From contig NC_080671.1 of NCBI RefSeq assembly GCF_030247195.1, positions 17,062,843 to 17,126,842 of the forward strand: a stretch of 64,000 nt of DNA, in the 5' to 3' direction. The first letter of the stretch is position 1. Each line of letters starts with the position of its first letter. The DNA comes from Topomyia yanbarensis (Eukaryota; Arthropoda; Insecta; Diptera; Culicidae). The translations under genes and the position numbers were made by a program. Below, one piece after another: positions 12,516 to 23,900 of the stretch. The notes below the pieces were generated by a model. That model saw nothing but the letters and a program-made list of their open reading frames with translations, had not been told where the DNA came from and made no database searches.

Positions 12516-13984
12516 CTAAGTCAACCTTCTTAGTCTATTTTTGAAAACATCACAAGATACAGAAAAGTCAAAATGGCCATAAACACTATTAAAAACATTA
12601 CACATCGCCATAATCGGTTCGTTTTGACCATACTCGGTGCGTTGAAACTCGAGTCTTAAAAAGTTATGCGATCTGAGACTTCTCGGGGGCACATTGACAT
12701 TTATTTGTGAGATATCTGGAGCATCTATTTGACCAGTAAATATCTTCCCAACAAATACTGCTCTAAATGTGTTCCGCCTTTTGGCTAGGGTTTCCATATC
12801 GAGCAGACGACAGCGATCGATGTACGGTGGTAGCTCTGTTGGGTTACGCCACGGAAGAGTTCTAAGAGCGAAACGAAGGAATCTTGCCTGCACTGCTTCT
12901 ATTCGGTTGATCCAAATGCTTGTGTGAGGACACCAAATGGGTGCTGAAGCTTCCAAGACAGATCGCACAAGTGAAAAGTAGAGTGCCCGCAAACAATATG
13001 GATCAGTGAACTCTTTGGCGATTCTTATAATGAAACCGAGATTTCTATTTGCCTGTGCTGTAACATGAGAGTAATGATTTCTGAATGTCAGTTGTGAGTC
13101 CAGAAGTACACCGAGGTCTCTGACAACTGTCATTCTCTCTAGCGATTCCCCAGAAATGGTGTAGTTCCACAGTATTGGATTTTTTCTACGTGTAAAAGAT
13201 ATTATGGATCACTTGGACACGCTGAGAGCCAGCAAGTTGCGATTACACCAACTACGGAAAACATCTAAGTGTTGCTGTAGTTCCTTGCAATCTTCTATTG
13301 ATCGCACAATAAGAAATAGTTTGAGATCATCGGCATATATAAGTCTACACCCAAGAGGTATAACAAAACAAACGTCATTGAAGAACAACGAGAAAAGCAA
13401 CGGTCCTAGATTGTTCCCTTGAGGCACTCCCGACAAGTTGATGAAACTGTATGACTCGTTATTTCCTAATTTAACACACAGAGAACGATTTACGAGATAT
13501 GATTTAAGCCACCCTATAAAATAATCCGAAACGCCCAGCCGCTTCATCTTTGCCAGTAGAAGAGAGTGATCTACACGATCGAATGCAGCCTTGAGATCCG
13601 TGTATACAGTATCGACCTGAGATCCAAGTTCAATATTTTTAATACAGAGCGAAGTGAATTGGGCTAGATTAGTAGTTGTCGATCTACCAGGAAAAAAGCC
13701 ATGTTGGTCCTTCGATGTATATGCTCTGGTCTCACGAAACAGCACATTTCCTACTAACATTTCAAATAACTTTGAGCCAGCGCAGAGTGAAGTTATGCCA
13801 CGATAGTTCGCAGCATTTTGCTTATCACCTTTTTTAAAAACCGGAAACATAACTGATTTTTTCCAACAGACGGGGAACGTTGATTGCGACAGCGATTGGT
13901 TAAAAATTAGTCTTAAAGGCGTACACAATGCGCTTGCGCATCTTTTCATTATAATGGAAGGAATACCATCTGGTCCTGCCGTTT
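12516..13984 (-). pseudogene. CR1-like reverse transcriptase ORF, frameshifted
   Basis: The minus-strand frames 13984-13209 and 13133-12516 make one RT gene with a break near 13140-13210. Motifs in order: AGPDGIPSI, FPVFKKGDK, NYRGIT, QHGFFPGRST, YTDLKAAFD, SGVPQGNNLGP, IYADDLKLF with the catalytic aspartates, then DLGVLLD, IWCPHTS and a C-terminus with NVPPRSLRSH. The order and spacing match 1253-3108. The bases immediately upstream (13985 onward) are read as LOA-like, so an apparent continuous open frame to 14039 is a fusion of two elements rather than one protein. Confidence 0.75.
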
Positions 13985-14365
13985 TTGGAATAAATATTAC
14001 CCTAGCTTCTCTCCAGCTTATAGGTGTGTGCCCAAGCATAATACTGGATCTCAGGATGTTTAGTAGATCCGGAAGAATTGTTTCTGCCGATTTTTGTAGA
14101 AATACTGGAAAAATGTTATCAGGGCCGGGCGATTTGTAGGGTTCGAAGGTGTCGATAGCCCATTTAATTAGAGATGGTGTGAAAATCTAACAGGCCAGTT
14201 TTTGTGATGCCTCACAAGTCCTGTTAGGACGGAGTCCATCACAATCCCGAGCTGTCGAATTCTCGTCTTTCGCAACTGACCCAGGAAAGTGGGTGTTCAT
14301 TAGAACATCCAATGTTTCACTATTGCCAATTGTGAGAGAACTATCGCCTCTTTTCACATGGCCTA
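13985..14365 (-). pseudogene. LOA-like ORF2, upstream RT fragment
   Basis: The minus-strand translation, with one break near 14180-14200, gives SSLTIGNSETLD, THFPGS, then IDTFEPYKSPGPDNIFP and LGHTPISWREARVIFIPKT. This is the conserved block that precedes RT motif 1 in RNase H-bearing LINEs (SPGPDxI ... WR ... FIPK). It stops at the CR1-like insertion and is completed at 12250. Homologous coding fades upstream of about 14365. Confidence 0.7.
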
Positions 14366-14829
14366 GGCCATTTGATTATCTCGCATATTTTTCAGTTCAA
14401 TGATAATATTCTTGAGGCCATCAAAGTATAACTATGGAAACTGTCTGAAACGAGGGAGTGCTTTTTCGTGTACTGCGCCGAGTTACCGAAACGAATAAGA
14501 TCACTAACGAAACATTCGCAGACTAATGCTGATACTGTCCGCAACACTGTAAGTTTCCATAGGTTCCAAAAAAGAGATTATAACTACTAGAGGTCGCATG
14601 TCGTTGTTAACACTGAAAATTTATCTTCTTGCTCTTACATATGCTAGGCCCATTAGTTTGACACATATTGCCCCGGGTACACACATGTCAAAGTAATAGG
14701 ACACAATATGCTCGAGCGAGATCTCATGTTTCAGTCCGTGAATACATGGAGACAGTAGCGCTTTGCTCCCTCTAGTAGTTATAATTTCTTTTGTTCCAAA
14801 ACAAGTTTTGGTTCATTATTTCGCTTTAG
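14366..14829. other. Unassigned spacer
   Basis: No coding or repeat structure that I can assign between the LOA-like remnant and the inverted I-like copy. Confidence 0.35.
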
Positions 14830-15395
14830 TTTTGACGAATTTCGCGCCAAATCGTATTCAGAGTTGGCAGCACCCTCTCAGATTTTAATGAAACTTTCTG
14901 CTCATGAGAACTTTGTCACAAAAAGCCACTTTGCATAATTTGTTTTTCCAAAATTGATCTAGACTGTCTTTTGCAAAGGGTCAAACTTTTTTTACCCATT
15001 TAATTCAAACGGCTATAGTCTAAAAATGACAAATCCTACAAAAAAGTGTTGTAGGAGTGATTTGCACAAAATTAGTTAAATTTTTGAATAAAAGAATATT
15101 CCCACACTGAAAAAAATCGATTTTAAAAGTCGATTTACAAAAAAAACCCATCTTTGATTTGAATGAAATTTGGTACCAAGATAGGTAATTATGTTCCCTA
15201 TCTACCGTCAGAAATTCAGAACATTTAAGGAAAAAAAGTTATATGAATAAAAAAAATTCCTTGTCCAAACTGAATTTATTTTTTCAGTGTATTATTTATC
15301 GAAAACTAAACCAATGAAAGTCATAATCATCTCAGAATCCAATTTCTGAACTGCTAGTTGCCTGATATGCCAAAAGTATCAGTAACGAATTTAGT
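14830..15395 (-). mobile_element. 5'-truncated I-like retrotransposon end, copy 1
   Basis: On the minus strand this starts in the last part of an ORF2-like C-terminus and continues through a 3' UTR of about 470 bp. Landmarks on the plus strand are 'aaaccaatgaaagtcataatcatctc', 'acactgaaaaaaatcg', 'gtcaaactttttttaccc' and the terminus 'gacgaatttcgcgcc'. The same order recurs in copy 2 (19364-20530, plus strand) and in the split copy 3 (38705-41800). Differing 5' truncation points with a common 3' end are typical of LINE integration. Confidence 0.6.
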
Positions 15396-16232
15396 ATATA
15401 TTCATAACAAACTTGAATGAGGGCAAATATAATCCATTTAACATCATCGATATATGCGAGATTTAACTAAATACGACTTGCTCGTGTACGAAGAAGTATT
15501 TTGTCTATGTACCCGCCTGGGAAGTAGAGATTGATGGTGTAGGGACCTTCATTGCGAAGTATGGGGTTCGCTTCTTCAAGAACCCTTTGCTTCGGCCAGT
15601 GAAAATTCTGGTTCGCCATCGTATAAATTTCCGAAAGAGGAAAATCAGTTTGCTCTGCTAAGCTTCCTTGTAAAGGCCTGAGAGTGTCCTTTGAAGGGTG
15701 CTGTTATAAAACCGAAGCAAGTGGTTCCTGGTCTCGCTAATCTTAGAAACTAGCAGGAATTTCTACGTGGTACATCAAAAACTCCAAGTGTCCCTATGTT
15801 TCAGTCACTACATTTTCCCCCAGGTTTTACACAATGCATTTGCACTACGATTAAAGGTCAGACGAAACGAGTATCCGACGCGAACAACCGTGAACAGTCT
15901 CCTACTTTGTGGTGGGTAGAGTTTGCTTAGAATTATACGCGAAAGGGACTTTTGTACGTCGGGTCGCCCGAATTTTTCCCAATATACGCGACGCAACAAA
16001 TGCAAATGAAAAACTGCAAAACGTGATTGTTGGCACCGGTCCGTCAACGGATTAACGGACAGATCATCAGAGAAACAATGTTTCGTCTGGTGGCTAGGGC
16101 CAACGTTGTGTATTCGATTCATCCTCTGATTGAAATACACAGAACGTTCGTCATATGATGACAGCTATGAATCGCTTTATGCTAATTATTATGACATTGG
16201 TGTTGAGTGCAATCAAAATTGATGGTTTCATA
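15396..16232. other. Unassigned DNA left of the foldback element
   Basis: No recognised protein. An open minus-strand frame at 15808-16140 encodes no family I know. The stretch 15480-15780 has near-coding texture and could be a decayed polyprotein fragment, but no motif supports this. Confidence 0.3.
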
Positions 16233-16236
16233 TTAA
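16233..16236. repeat. TTAA target-site duplication, left
   Basis: TTAA directly precedes the left tip (cactcggaatacc) of the foldback element and is matched by TTAA right after the other tip. Confidence 0.75.
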
Positions 16237-17087
16237 CACTCGGAATACCAAGGGGGTAAAAAGTTACGCGGACTACCAAGGGGGTCCAAAAAAATGGGAA
16301 CGCTTACTTTAACCGGTCATATCTCAGCCGTTACATAATCGATTTCAAATCTGTCTTCACCAATAGAAAGATATGTCTTTTGTGAATACGTCAAATAAAA
16401 AAAATAGAAGAATAGAGTTGTCTACCGTAAGTTACAGTAAAAAGAGTATAACAAAGTCAGTGAGAAAAAAATGGGAATGCTTCTTTGACTTGCCATGTCT
16501 TAGCTGTTTGCTCACCAATTTTAATTCTTTCTTCACCATTGGATAGGTAAATCTTTTATAAAAATAGTGAACAAAGAATGATGGAAAGCAAATTTGTATA
16601 TCTGAAGTAATTGTAAAAAAAAAGTAATTGAGAGTCAGTGCAGACGAAATGAGTTTTTCTGTTCAAACAATCATATCACGACCATTTGTCAGCCAATTTC
16701 AATTTTCCTTACACCAATGCAATCCCTAGAGCTTCTAGACTTGTAATATATGCAATATAAATAGTAGATTTTCAAAAATTACTATACTTTTTCGAGTTTT
16801 TAGGAGATAAGATTTTTACAATGTACGTGGCATACGGCATTGAAATTCTTTGCGACTTGTTAGTTTTACGGTTTGAAAATTACCTGTTTACTCAATAGTT
16901 CTACATATTATACATGGATATTATTATATCAAAATGTTTGCACAAACGTGGAGAAACACAATATTGTATGTAAGTTACTTAATAATAGAGTGTGTTAGGA
17001 CGATTCAGTAAATACGAAGAAGTTCAGAATTTTAAAATATTCGTCATATAACTTCAAATTTGAAGCGATGACCTATACATTTTAATA

Positions 17088-17800
17088 CACCAATCGATTC
17101 TAATTGATGGCGGCTACAATTTCTGAAAAAAGACATTTTTATATTTTCTCAAAAAATAGCCAAAAGTACGTAGAAGTACAGAAATTTCATTTAGTTCGCA
17201 AATAACGTCGAATTCAAAGCGATGGCCTATACCTTTTTATATACCAATCGATTATAATTGATTTGGTTACAATTTCTGGAAGAATAATTTTTATATTTTC
17301 TCAAAAATAGACAAAAGTACGTAGAACTACAGTAATTTCATTTAGTTGACAAATAACTTCAAGTATTCAAATCTATCACCTATGCAATTTATACACCAAT
17401 CGTTTGTAATTGATTTTGGCTACAATTTCTGAAAGAACAAATTTTTATATTTTCTCAAAAAAATAGCCAAAAATACGTACAAGTACAGAAATTTCATTTA
17501 GTGGGTAAATAACGTCGAATTCTAAGGGATGATTTATACTTTTTTATACACCAATCGATTGTAATTGATTTCGGCTACAATTGTTGCAAGATAAACTTTT
17601 TATATTTTCTTTTAAAAAACGACAAAAATACGTAGAAGTACAGAAATTTCGTTTGATTGGCAAATAACTGCAAATTAAAAGGGATGACCAACACTATTTA
17701 TACACCAATCTATTGTAATTGATGGCGGCTACAATTTCTGAAAGAACAATTGTTTATATTTTCTCAAAAATTAGCCAAAAATACGTAGAAGTACGGAAAT
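17088..17800 (+). repeat. Left-arm tandem array, about 154-bp monomers
   Basis: Five monomers start with the box 'caccaatcg' or a close variant at about 17088, 17242, 17394, 17549 and 17703, giving periods of 152-155 bp. Each continues 'gtaattgat', 'ggctacaatttctg', 'tatattttctcaaaaa' and 'acgtagaagtacagaaattt'. Confidence 0.8.
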
Positions 17801-17823
17801 TCGCAGTTATGTGCCAATCAGAC

Positions 17824-18540
17824 GAAATTTCTGTACTTCTACGTATTTTTGTCGTTTTTTGGGAAAATATGAAAAGTTTATCTTGCAACAATTGTAGCTG
17901 AAATCAATTACAATCGATTGGTATATATAAAAGTGTAGGCCATCATTTTGAATTTGACCTTATTTGCCAACTACATCAAATTTCCGTACTTCTACGTATT
18001 TTGTCTATTTTTTGAGAAAATATAAAAATGTGTTCTTTCAAAAATTGTAGCCGCCATCAATTACAATCGATTGGTGTATAAAAAAGTATAAATCATCCCT
18101 TAGAATTCGACGTTATTTACCCACTAAATGAAATTTCTGTACTTGTACGTATTTTTGGCTATTTTTTTGAGAAAATATAAAAATTTGTTCTTTCAGAAAT
18201 TGTAGCCAAAATCAATTACAAACGATTGGTGTATAAATTGCATAGGTGATAGATTTGAATACTTGAAGTTATTTGTCAACTAAATGAAATTACTGTAGTT
18301 CTACGTACTTTTGTCTATTTTTGAGAAAATATAAAAATTGTTCTTCCAGAAATTGTAACCAAAATCAATTATAATCGATTGGTATATAAAAAGGTATAGG
18401 CCATCGCTTTGAATTCGACGTTATTTGCGAACTAAATGAAATTTCTGTACTTCTACGTACTTTTGGCTATTTTTTGAGAAAATATAAAAATGTCTTTTTT
18501 CAGAAATTGTAACCGCCATCAATTACAATCGATTGGTGTA
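17824..18540 (-). repeat. Right-arm tandem array, about 154-bp monomers, inverted
   Basis: Inverted monomers of the same family, with the complementary box 'cgattggt' near 17915, 18067, 18223, 18376 and 18531. The three outer ones pair in register with the left arm. The two inner ones match left-arm monomers in swapped order. Confidence 0.75.
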
Positions 18541-19359
18541 TTAAAATGTATAGGTCATCGCTTCAAATTTGAAGTTATATGACGAATATTTTAAAATTCT
18601 GAACTTCTTCGTATTTACTGAATCGTCCTAACACACTCTATTATTAAGTAACTTACATACAATATTGTGTTTCTCCACGTTTGTGCAAACATTTTGATAT
18701 AATAATATCCATGTATAATATGTAGAACTATTGAGTAAACAGGTAATTTTCAAACCGTAAAACTAACAAGTCGCAAAGAATTTCAATGCCGTATGCCACG
18801 TACATTGTAAAAATCTTATCTCCTAAAAACTCGAAAAAGTATAGTAATTTTTGAAAATCTACTATTTATATTGCATATATTACAAGTCTAGAAGCTCTAA
18901 GGATTGCATTGGTGTAAGGAAAATTGAAATTGGCTGACAAATGGTCGTGATATGATTGTTTGAACAGAAAAACTCATTTCGTCTGCACTGACTCTCAATT
19001 ACTTTTTTTTACAATTACTTCAGATATACGAATTTGCTTTCCATCATTCTTTATTCACTGTTTTTATAAAAGATTTACCTATCCAATGGTGAAGAAAGAA
19101 TTAAAATTGGTGAACAAACAGCTAAGATATGGCAAGTCAAAGAAGCATTCCCATTTTTTTCTCACTGACTTTGTTATTCTCTTTTTACTGTAACTTACGG
19201 TAGACAACTCTATTCTTCTATTTTTTTAATTCGACGTATTCACAAAAGATATACCTTTCTATTGGTGAAGACAGATTTAAAATCGATTATGTAACGGCTG
19301 AGATATGACCGGTCAAAGTAAGCGTTCCCATTTTTTTTACCCCCTTGGTATTCCGAGTG

Positions 19360-19363
19360 TTAA
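19360..19363. repeat. TTAA target-site duplication, right
   Basis: TTAA immediately follows the right tip of the foldback element. Confidence 0.75.
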
Positions 19364-20530
19364 CCTATCAACGACCATGCCCACATCGTCACAGTTTCAG
19401 GAGGCTCTCCATTTGATGTAGCATGAAAGCACTCTGTATTTCTTGGGGAAAACAGAAGTTTTCGAGTACTTTATCTGAAAAATCATAGCAGATTACCTTA
19501 GTTTGAATTCTTTTGCAGTACTCCATTCCGGGTAATGAGAAGGCGGACACTTGTATTAGAATGATAATGAGAACGTGGACATTTAGGCACTATTTATGAA
19601 AGATCGCATAGCTTCAACGAGTTTTTAAATATTTCTTCTCAGAAGATACTCGAAATTTGGCAAATTTCGTGGAGCGATGGATGTTTAGGAATCCCCAACG
19701 TATCACAAAACTTTGGTCTAAGAGAATGGATGAGGGTCATGACTTCATTCGGGTGATACCTCGGGTCATGTACAATCATTATACGTAGAAGGCCCATCTT
19801 CAGCGCATTGAGATCGTGGAGAGCGGTCTCTGCACTTGTGGTGGCGGTTATCGCGATATTAAACATGTTGTCTGGTCCTGCGCTAAGTATTCTAGTATCT
19901 CCGTTAAACGAATCCCAATCCAGTCTACACCAAATTCGTTACTGATACTTTTTGCATGTATCAGGCAACTATCAGTTGGGAAATTGGATTCTAAGATGAT
20001 TATGACTTTCATTGGTTCAGTTTTAGATAAAAATACACTGAAAAAAATTCAGTTTGGACAAGGAGAAGTTTTTGTCAAATAACTTTTTTCCTTAAAAGTA
20101 TCCAACTTGAATTTTTTACGGTAGGTAGGGAACATAATTACCTATCTTGGAACAAAATTTCATCCAAATCAAAAATGGTTTTTTTTTGTAAATCGACTTT
20201 TTTTTAAAGCGGTTTTGTTCAGTGTAGGAGTCGATGAAGCATTTTTTCAATATTTTTATTCAAAAATTTGACTAATGTTGTGAAAATCACTCCTACAATA
20301 TTTTTTGTGGAATTTGTCATTTTAGACTATAGCCGTTTAAAAAAAAATGGTAAAATTTTTTTGACTCTTTTCAAAAGACAGTCTAGATCATTTTTGGAAA
20401 AAAAAAGTATGCAAACTGGCCTTTTGTAACAAAGTTCTCATGTACAGAAAGTTTCGATAAAATCTGAGAGGGTGCTGCCAACATTTGTTCGAGTTGGCGC
20501 GAAATTCGTCTTTTTCAATATTTGGACACA
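19364..20530 (+). mobile_element. 5'-truncated I-like retrotransposon, copy 2
   Basis: From the foldback's right edge the sequence aligns with the RNase H segment of the I element at 46520-46740: 'tatttcttggggaaaa' and 'attccgggtaatgagaaggcgga', the latter giving the PGNEKAD block. It passes through a C-terminal finger (CTCGGGYRDIKHVVWSC, about 19837-19890) and ends in the 3' UTR shared with copies 1 and 3, closing near 'ggcgcgaaattcgtc' at about 20515. Its 3' UTR differs from that of the 41830-48255 element, so it is another family of the same clade. Stops and indels are frequent. Confidence 0.65.
19639..20082 (+). pseudogene. I-like ORF2 C-terminus (Cys-rich finger)
   Basis: In the plus frame 19816-20082 the translation begins with a CCHC-like finger, CTCGGGYRDIKHVVWSC, known at the end of I-clade and R1-clade ORF2 proteins. 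It then runs to PNSLLILFACIRQLSVG and out into the 3' UTR. Upstream, 19640-19815 aligns by eye with the region between RNase H and the finger of the 41830-48255 element, but frames are broken. Not functional. Confidence 0.6.
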
Positions 20531-20911
20531 GTTGGAATCAATATTTAGATTCAATTGTACTGGTAATACATCTAATAGGCTTGAATTGTGTTTGAACCAA
20601 AACTGTTACCTTAAATAAAGAAAGCATTCAGTTCATCCACGGAAAATGTAAAAAAAATAATTTTATGTTTCATTTTGCAGTCTCTGATTAAAGTTATACG
20701 AAGGCATGGAATAGCAAAGCGAAGTTTTTTTCTAAACCGAAAAAACGAGGATAAGGATAAAATGGCTACAGTGAAGAAAGCTTTGCGATTACTTTTATAT
20801 TTTTGTGAATTTTGCCTATCGTCCGTTATGGCTAACTTACGTTATGCCAATCGTCCATTATCCCTAACGTATATTAAGACCATCGTCCATTATGCATGGG
20901 TATATTATGGG
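20531..20911. repeat. Spacer with an inverted copy of the 'cataatggacg' repeat
   Basis: Between 20822 and 20905 the plus strand holds 'tcgtccgttatgg', 'ttatgccaatcgtccattat' and 'atcgtccattatgc'. These are complementary to the degenerate tandem at 9925-10020. The rest of the stretch is unassigned AT-rich DNA. Confidence 0.4.
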
Positions 20912-23900
20912 TACCGTAAACCGGAATGACCTTGATCACACGAAACTTTTTTCGTAGATCGCTTATTCAACCAGAATAGTCTACCGAATGATTTTAATTT
21001 GAAATGATTTTTACTGTAAGCTTATAAAATACTGATTTGTTATACTTTTTGAGTATATTGTTCGGTTTTTGTGTACAAAAACTACAAAAAATCGAAATTT
21101 GACTTTACCTTATTTTTGCAAAGCTTCGTAAAATGTCTATTTTTTTATAAAACAAATAAATCTCAGATTTGAACAAAAGTAATAAATTACAAGCGAGTTT
21201 CTATTTTCCTTTTGAGAGGGATATGGCAAATTTACTTTTAAGAGTTTGCTTATTTTAAATACAATTTTTATGTGAAACTAGCCTCTCTTAGGTTGACGGG
21301 TTTGACGGTATTGCAAACATCTTCAAGCATATTTGAGCAGACACCCGCTTTAAGATGGTTATTGCATTACGCCTCGATAGTGGTGCATCGAGGAGACCAA
21401 GAGGGCTTATGGGCCTTTTTTATGTTTTTTGTTATTTCATACTCTGCACCAGCCCAAACTAACGGCCAGCTAAGAGCCTGTGCACACTGGGGTGGCCGAT
21501 TGGTGGGTCGCCTTGGATTGACTTTTTCTGTGGGCTGTGTTTGCAGACATTGTTCAACAGCTTAACGGCTGTCTTTTTGAGCACGGCTCGTAGTGGGAGT
21601 CATTGTGTGTCGATTTATCGGTCGACCTCGTCAACGTGCACAGGCGCATTAAAAAATAACAGTTGAACCCTATTAGTTGTGTTGTAATAATTGTAGTTTT
21701 TAGTACTAGTATAAAATTATTATGTGCTTGTCGTATGTCTATCTGTGTATGTGTTCGTCTAAGTATTTGTGACATATGGGTCAGGGAATGGATGCAGAAC
21801 TGGCTTATATGATAGAATAGTGGCTAATCCTTCTTTGGATCACTTTTTACCGGTGTTCAATTCGTGCATTCGATTCGACTCATTCGGATTGGATAAATGA
21901 AGGTACGATTAATTTACCCACGCACATTAATCATCCATTCCCGGTCAGCCTAGCTTGAGAAACTTTTAACGGAATGCAATCGTGGATAATAGTAAATATA
22001 TATCATTTATTGGCATTTAGTCGATTCCAAGTAGTTTTATTGCATGTTACATGTGTGTTGTTCAAATAATACTCAATAATAATACTAACTCTTCTCTTTA
22101 TTTCATTTTGTTTAATTTATTTTCGGTCTCATGCGTCACATTCCTATGATGACCTCTCCGAGTTCATTCATCAAAAAAAGGGTAACATTGCTGCCAACAA
22201 TGACTATTCGCAACCATCAGACGTCGCCAGGTTTTAGAATAATTGAGATGTACTCTCATACTCAATTGAATCAGATAAGTAGGAACGACCAAAAACTGCA
22301 AGTAGCATATTACACATGAATTATTTTAACACATTAAATATTATTTGTATTAACTTATTATTTACAGGTAACACACATATCTCAACACACAACACTTCCC
22401 ATACACACGTAAACATTCAAATTCGCAAATATACAAATGCTCGACAGGTGACTGGGCCAAGTGCATTCACTCGTAGGATCTATCATTTCGATGATCGCCT
22501 CGATTCTACGAAACCAGTGCACAATTAAGCTGACATAAGCTAGTCTCGTCTGGTGAATGCATGTAACCTGGAAGCCCCAGACACGACAGGACGAGACGGA
22601 CAGATGACGGACTGGACTCGACGGGGCCTAGTTCGGAGTTTTAGGCATTCTTCAATGCACGGCTAGCAACATAAAAAAAAGAAAGGATGTGCTATGTGTG
22701 GTGGTTGGGTATTCAAGTATTGGTAGAGTTTGAAGTACTAATGTATGTCTTTCATGTGATGATCATAAATTCAGCTGTATCTTGTACCTATCTAATCCAT
22801 TACGTCTCTCATATATTGTCCTTTATTTCTTCTTTTCGAGTCCTATACCGCCATTCTACACCCGCTTTCAGCTGGGTCAGCAAAGATGGTGATAGTGAAC
22901 GTCTTAACACTCACACATTCTCAAACGCGGTCTCAAGCGGTAACCTACAAAAATGCCCTCGCGCACGCGATTGCGAATCGATCACGTCCGGAAGTCTATT
23001 CTTGATCCTAGAAGCCTAGGTCCATGCCTTCAGCTGGACCAGTTAAGAAAATACGCCCATACATATTAGACAACACGGCTCATGGCGTCATGACCGGGAA
23101 CCCTATCGATATAAACGATCCCACACTCTGCCAGAATTCAAACCGCGCACCGGAAATTTAATATCAGACTCACGGTTCGCGCGATCATTCAAGAACACAC
23201 GTTACAAAATCACGTCAGCGCACAAACGTTAGAGCCCCTCGCGATTTTCCAAGCAACCTACGCCCACGAACTCGCAAACATGATTACACCCCGGTGATAA
23301 CGTGAAAATCTCAGCACTAAACTTAGCAACACGATCTCAAGCGTCAACCTACAAACTCCCGCGCTCGCGCCATCATGAATCAGGATCGTCCGGAAGTCTT
23401 GTTAATTAATAAAAAAAAATAATAAAATTTAAAAATAACTCCCATATCCACTAGACAAAACGTTCCATGGCGACATGACCGGAAACTCTAGTGATATGGG
23501 GCAACTCTCTCCCTGTCAGAATGTGATCCGTACACCGAAAGCTGAAGATCAGAATGACGGTCCGCGAATATATGAATGGCCGCAGTGTTTCAAAATCGAA
23601 TTTATACACGCGAAGTCACATACACGCGAGCACACGCGACAAACACGTCAACATACGAACGCTTAAGCCCTTCGCGATCATCTACGCACACCTATGCCCG
23701 CGATCGCGTAAACTTGATAACACTCCGGCAATTTTGTGAACGTTTTAGTACTTACGAAGTTAGAAACGCGGTCTCAAACGCGAACCCGCAAACGCGCGCG
23801 ATCATGAATCGGTCACGTCCGGAAATCTTTAGCCTTCATTCTAGCAATTTAGGTCCATACATTCAGTTGAACCAATCAAAAATAAAATAAAGCTCATATC

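Larger units (their letters stand above)
12251..13984 (-). mobile_element. CR1-like retrotransposon nested inside the LOA-like element
   Basis: A 5'-truncated CR1-like copy whose 3' tail is the TTTA tract at 12254-12300 (TAAA on its own strand). Its truncation point falls within the GPDGIP block at about 13984, directly against LOA-like coding that ends FIPKT. It contains RT to C-terminus plus a 3' UTR of about 210 bp (12300-12515). A short A-run occurs at both junctions and may be the remains of a target duplication. It is the same family as 1195-3180. Confidence 0.75.
10040..14365 (-). mobile_element. LOA-like (I-group) non-LTR retrotransposon, interrupted
   Basis: A minus-strand LINE with an RT, an RNase H domain and a C-terminal Cys-rich segment, split by a CR1-like insertion at about 12251-13984. 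The upstream piece (13985-14365) and the downstream piece (10086-12250) belong to the same RT gene: the former stops at ARVIFIPKT and the latter resumes just before TKTFRPISLTSS. The 5' part, including the endonuclease and ORF1, is missing beyond about 14365. The presence of RNase H places it in the I-group; choosing LOA over related clades is an inference from motif style. Confidence 0.65.
16237..19359. mobile_element. Foldback (giant inverted-repeat) DNA element, TTAA-flanked
   Basis: The 3123-bp unit is one large inverted repeat. Its tips cactcggaatacc and ggtattccgagtg are complementary, and reading inward the two arms stay nearly identical by eye for about 1.3 kb each (16237 to about 17548; about 18070 to 19359). 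Inside each arm, about 850 bp of unique arm sequence gives way to 154-bp tandem monomers. TTAA lies at both outer edges, the target preference known for piggyBac-type transposases. The left tip has an extra segment of about 27 bp that repeats 'taccaagggggt'. No transposase is encoded, so it would be non-autonomous. Assignment to piggyBac rests only on TTAA. Confidence 0.85.

Noticed and set aside
13209..14039. Continuous 276-residue frame that could be taken as one RT protein
   Set aside because: It fuses LOA-like coding (upstream of 13985) with CR1-like coding (downstream). The switch coincides with the nested insertion junction.
15808..16140. 110-residue minus-strand frame left of the foldback
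   Set aside because: No motif or family resemblance, and no homologous copy in the window.
16237..19359. Tandem monomers as a CRISPR-like array
   Set aside because: Monomers are about 154 bp with no spacer pattern, and the genome is eukaryotic.
23475..23890. Overlapping open frames in the CpG-rich array
   Set aside because: Open in several frames at once because of repeat composition. The translations are Arg/Thr-rich and not conserved between units.
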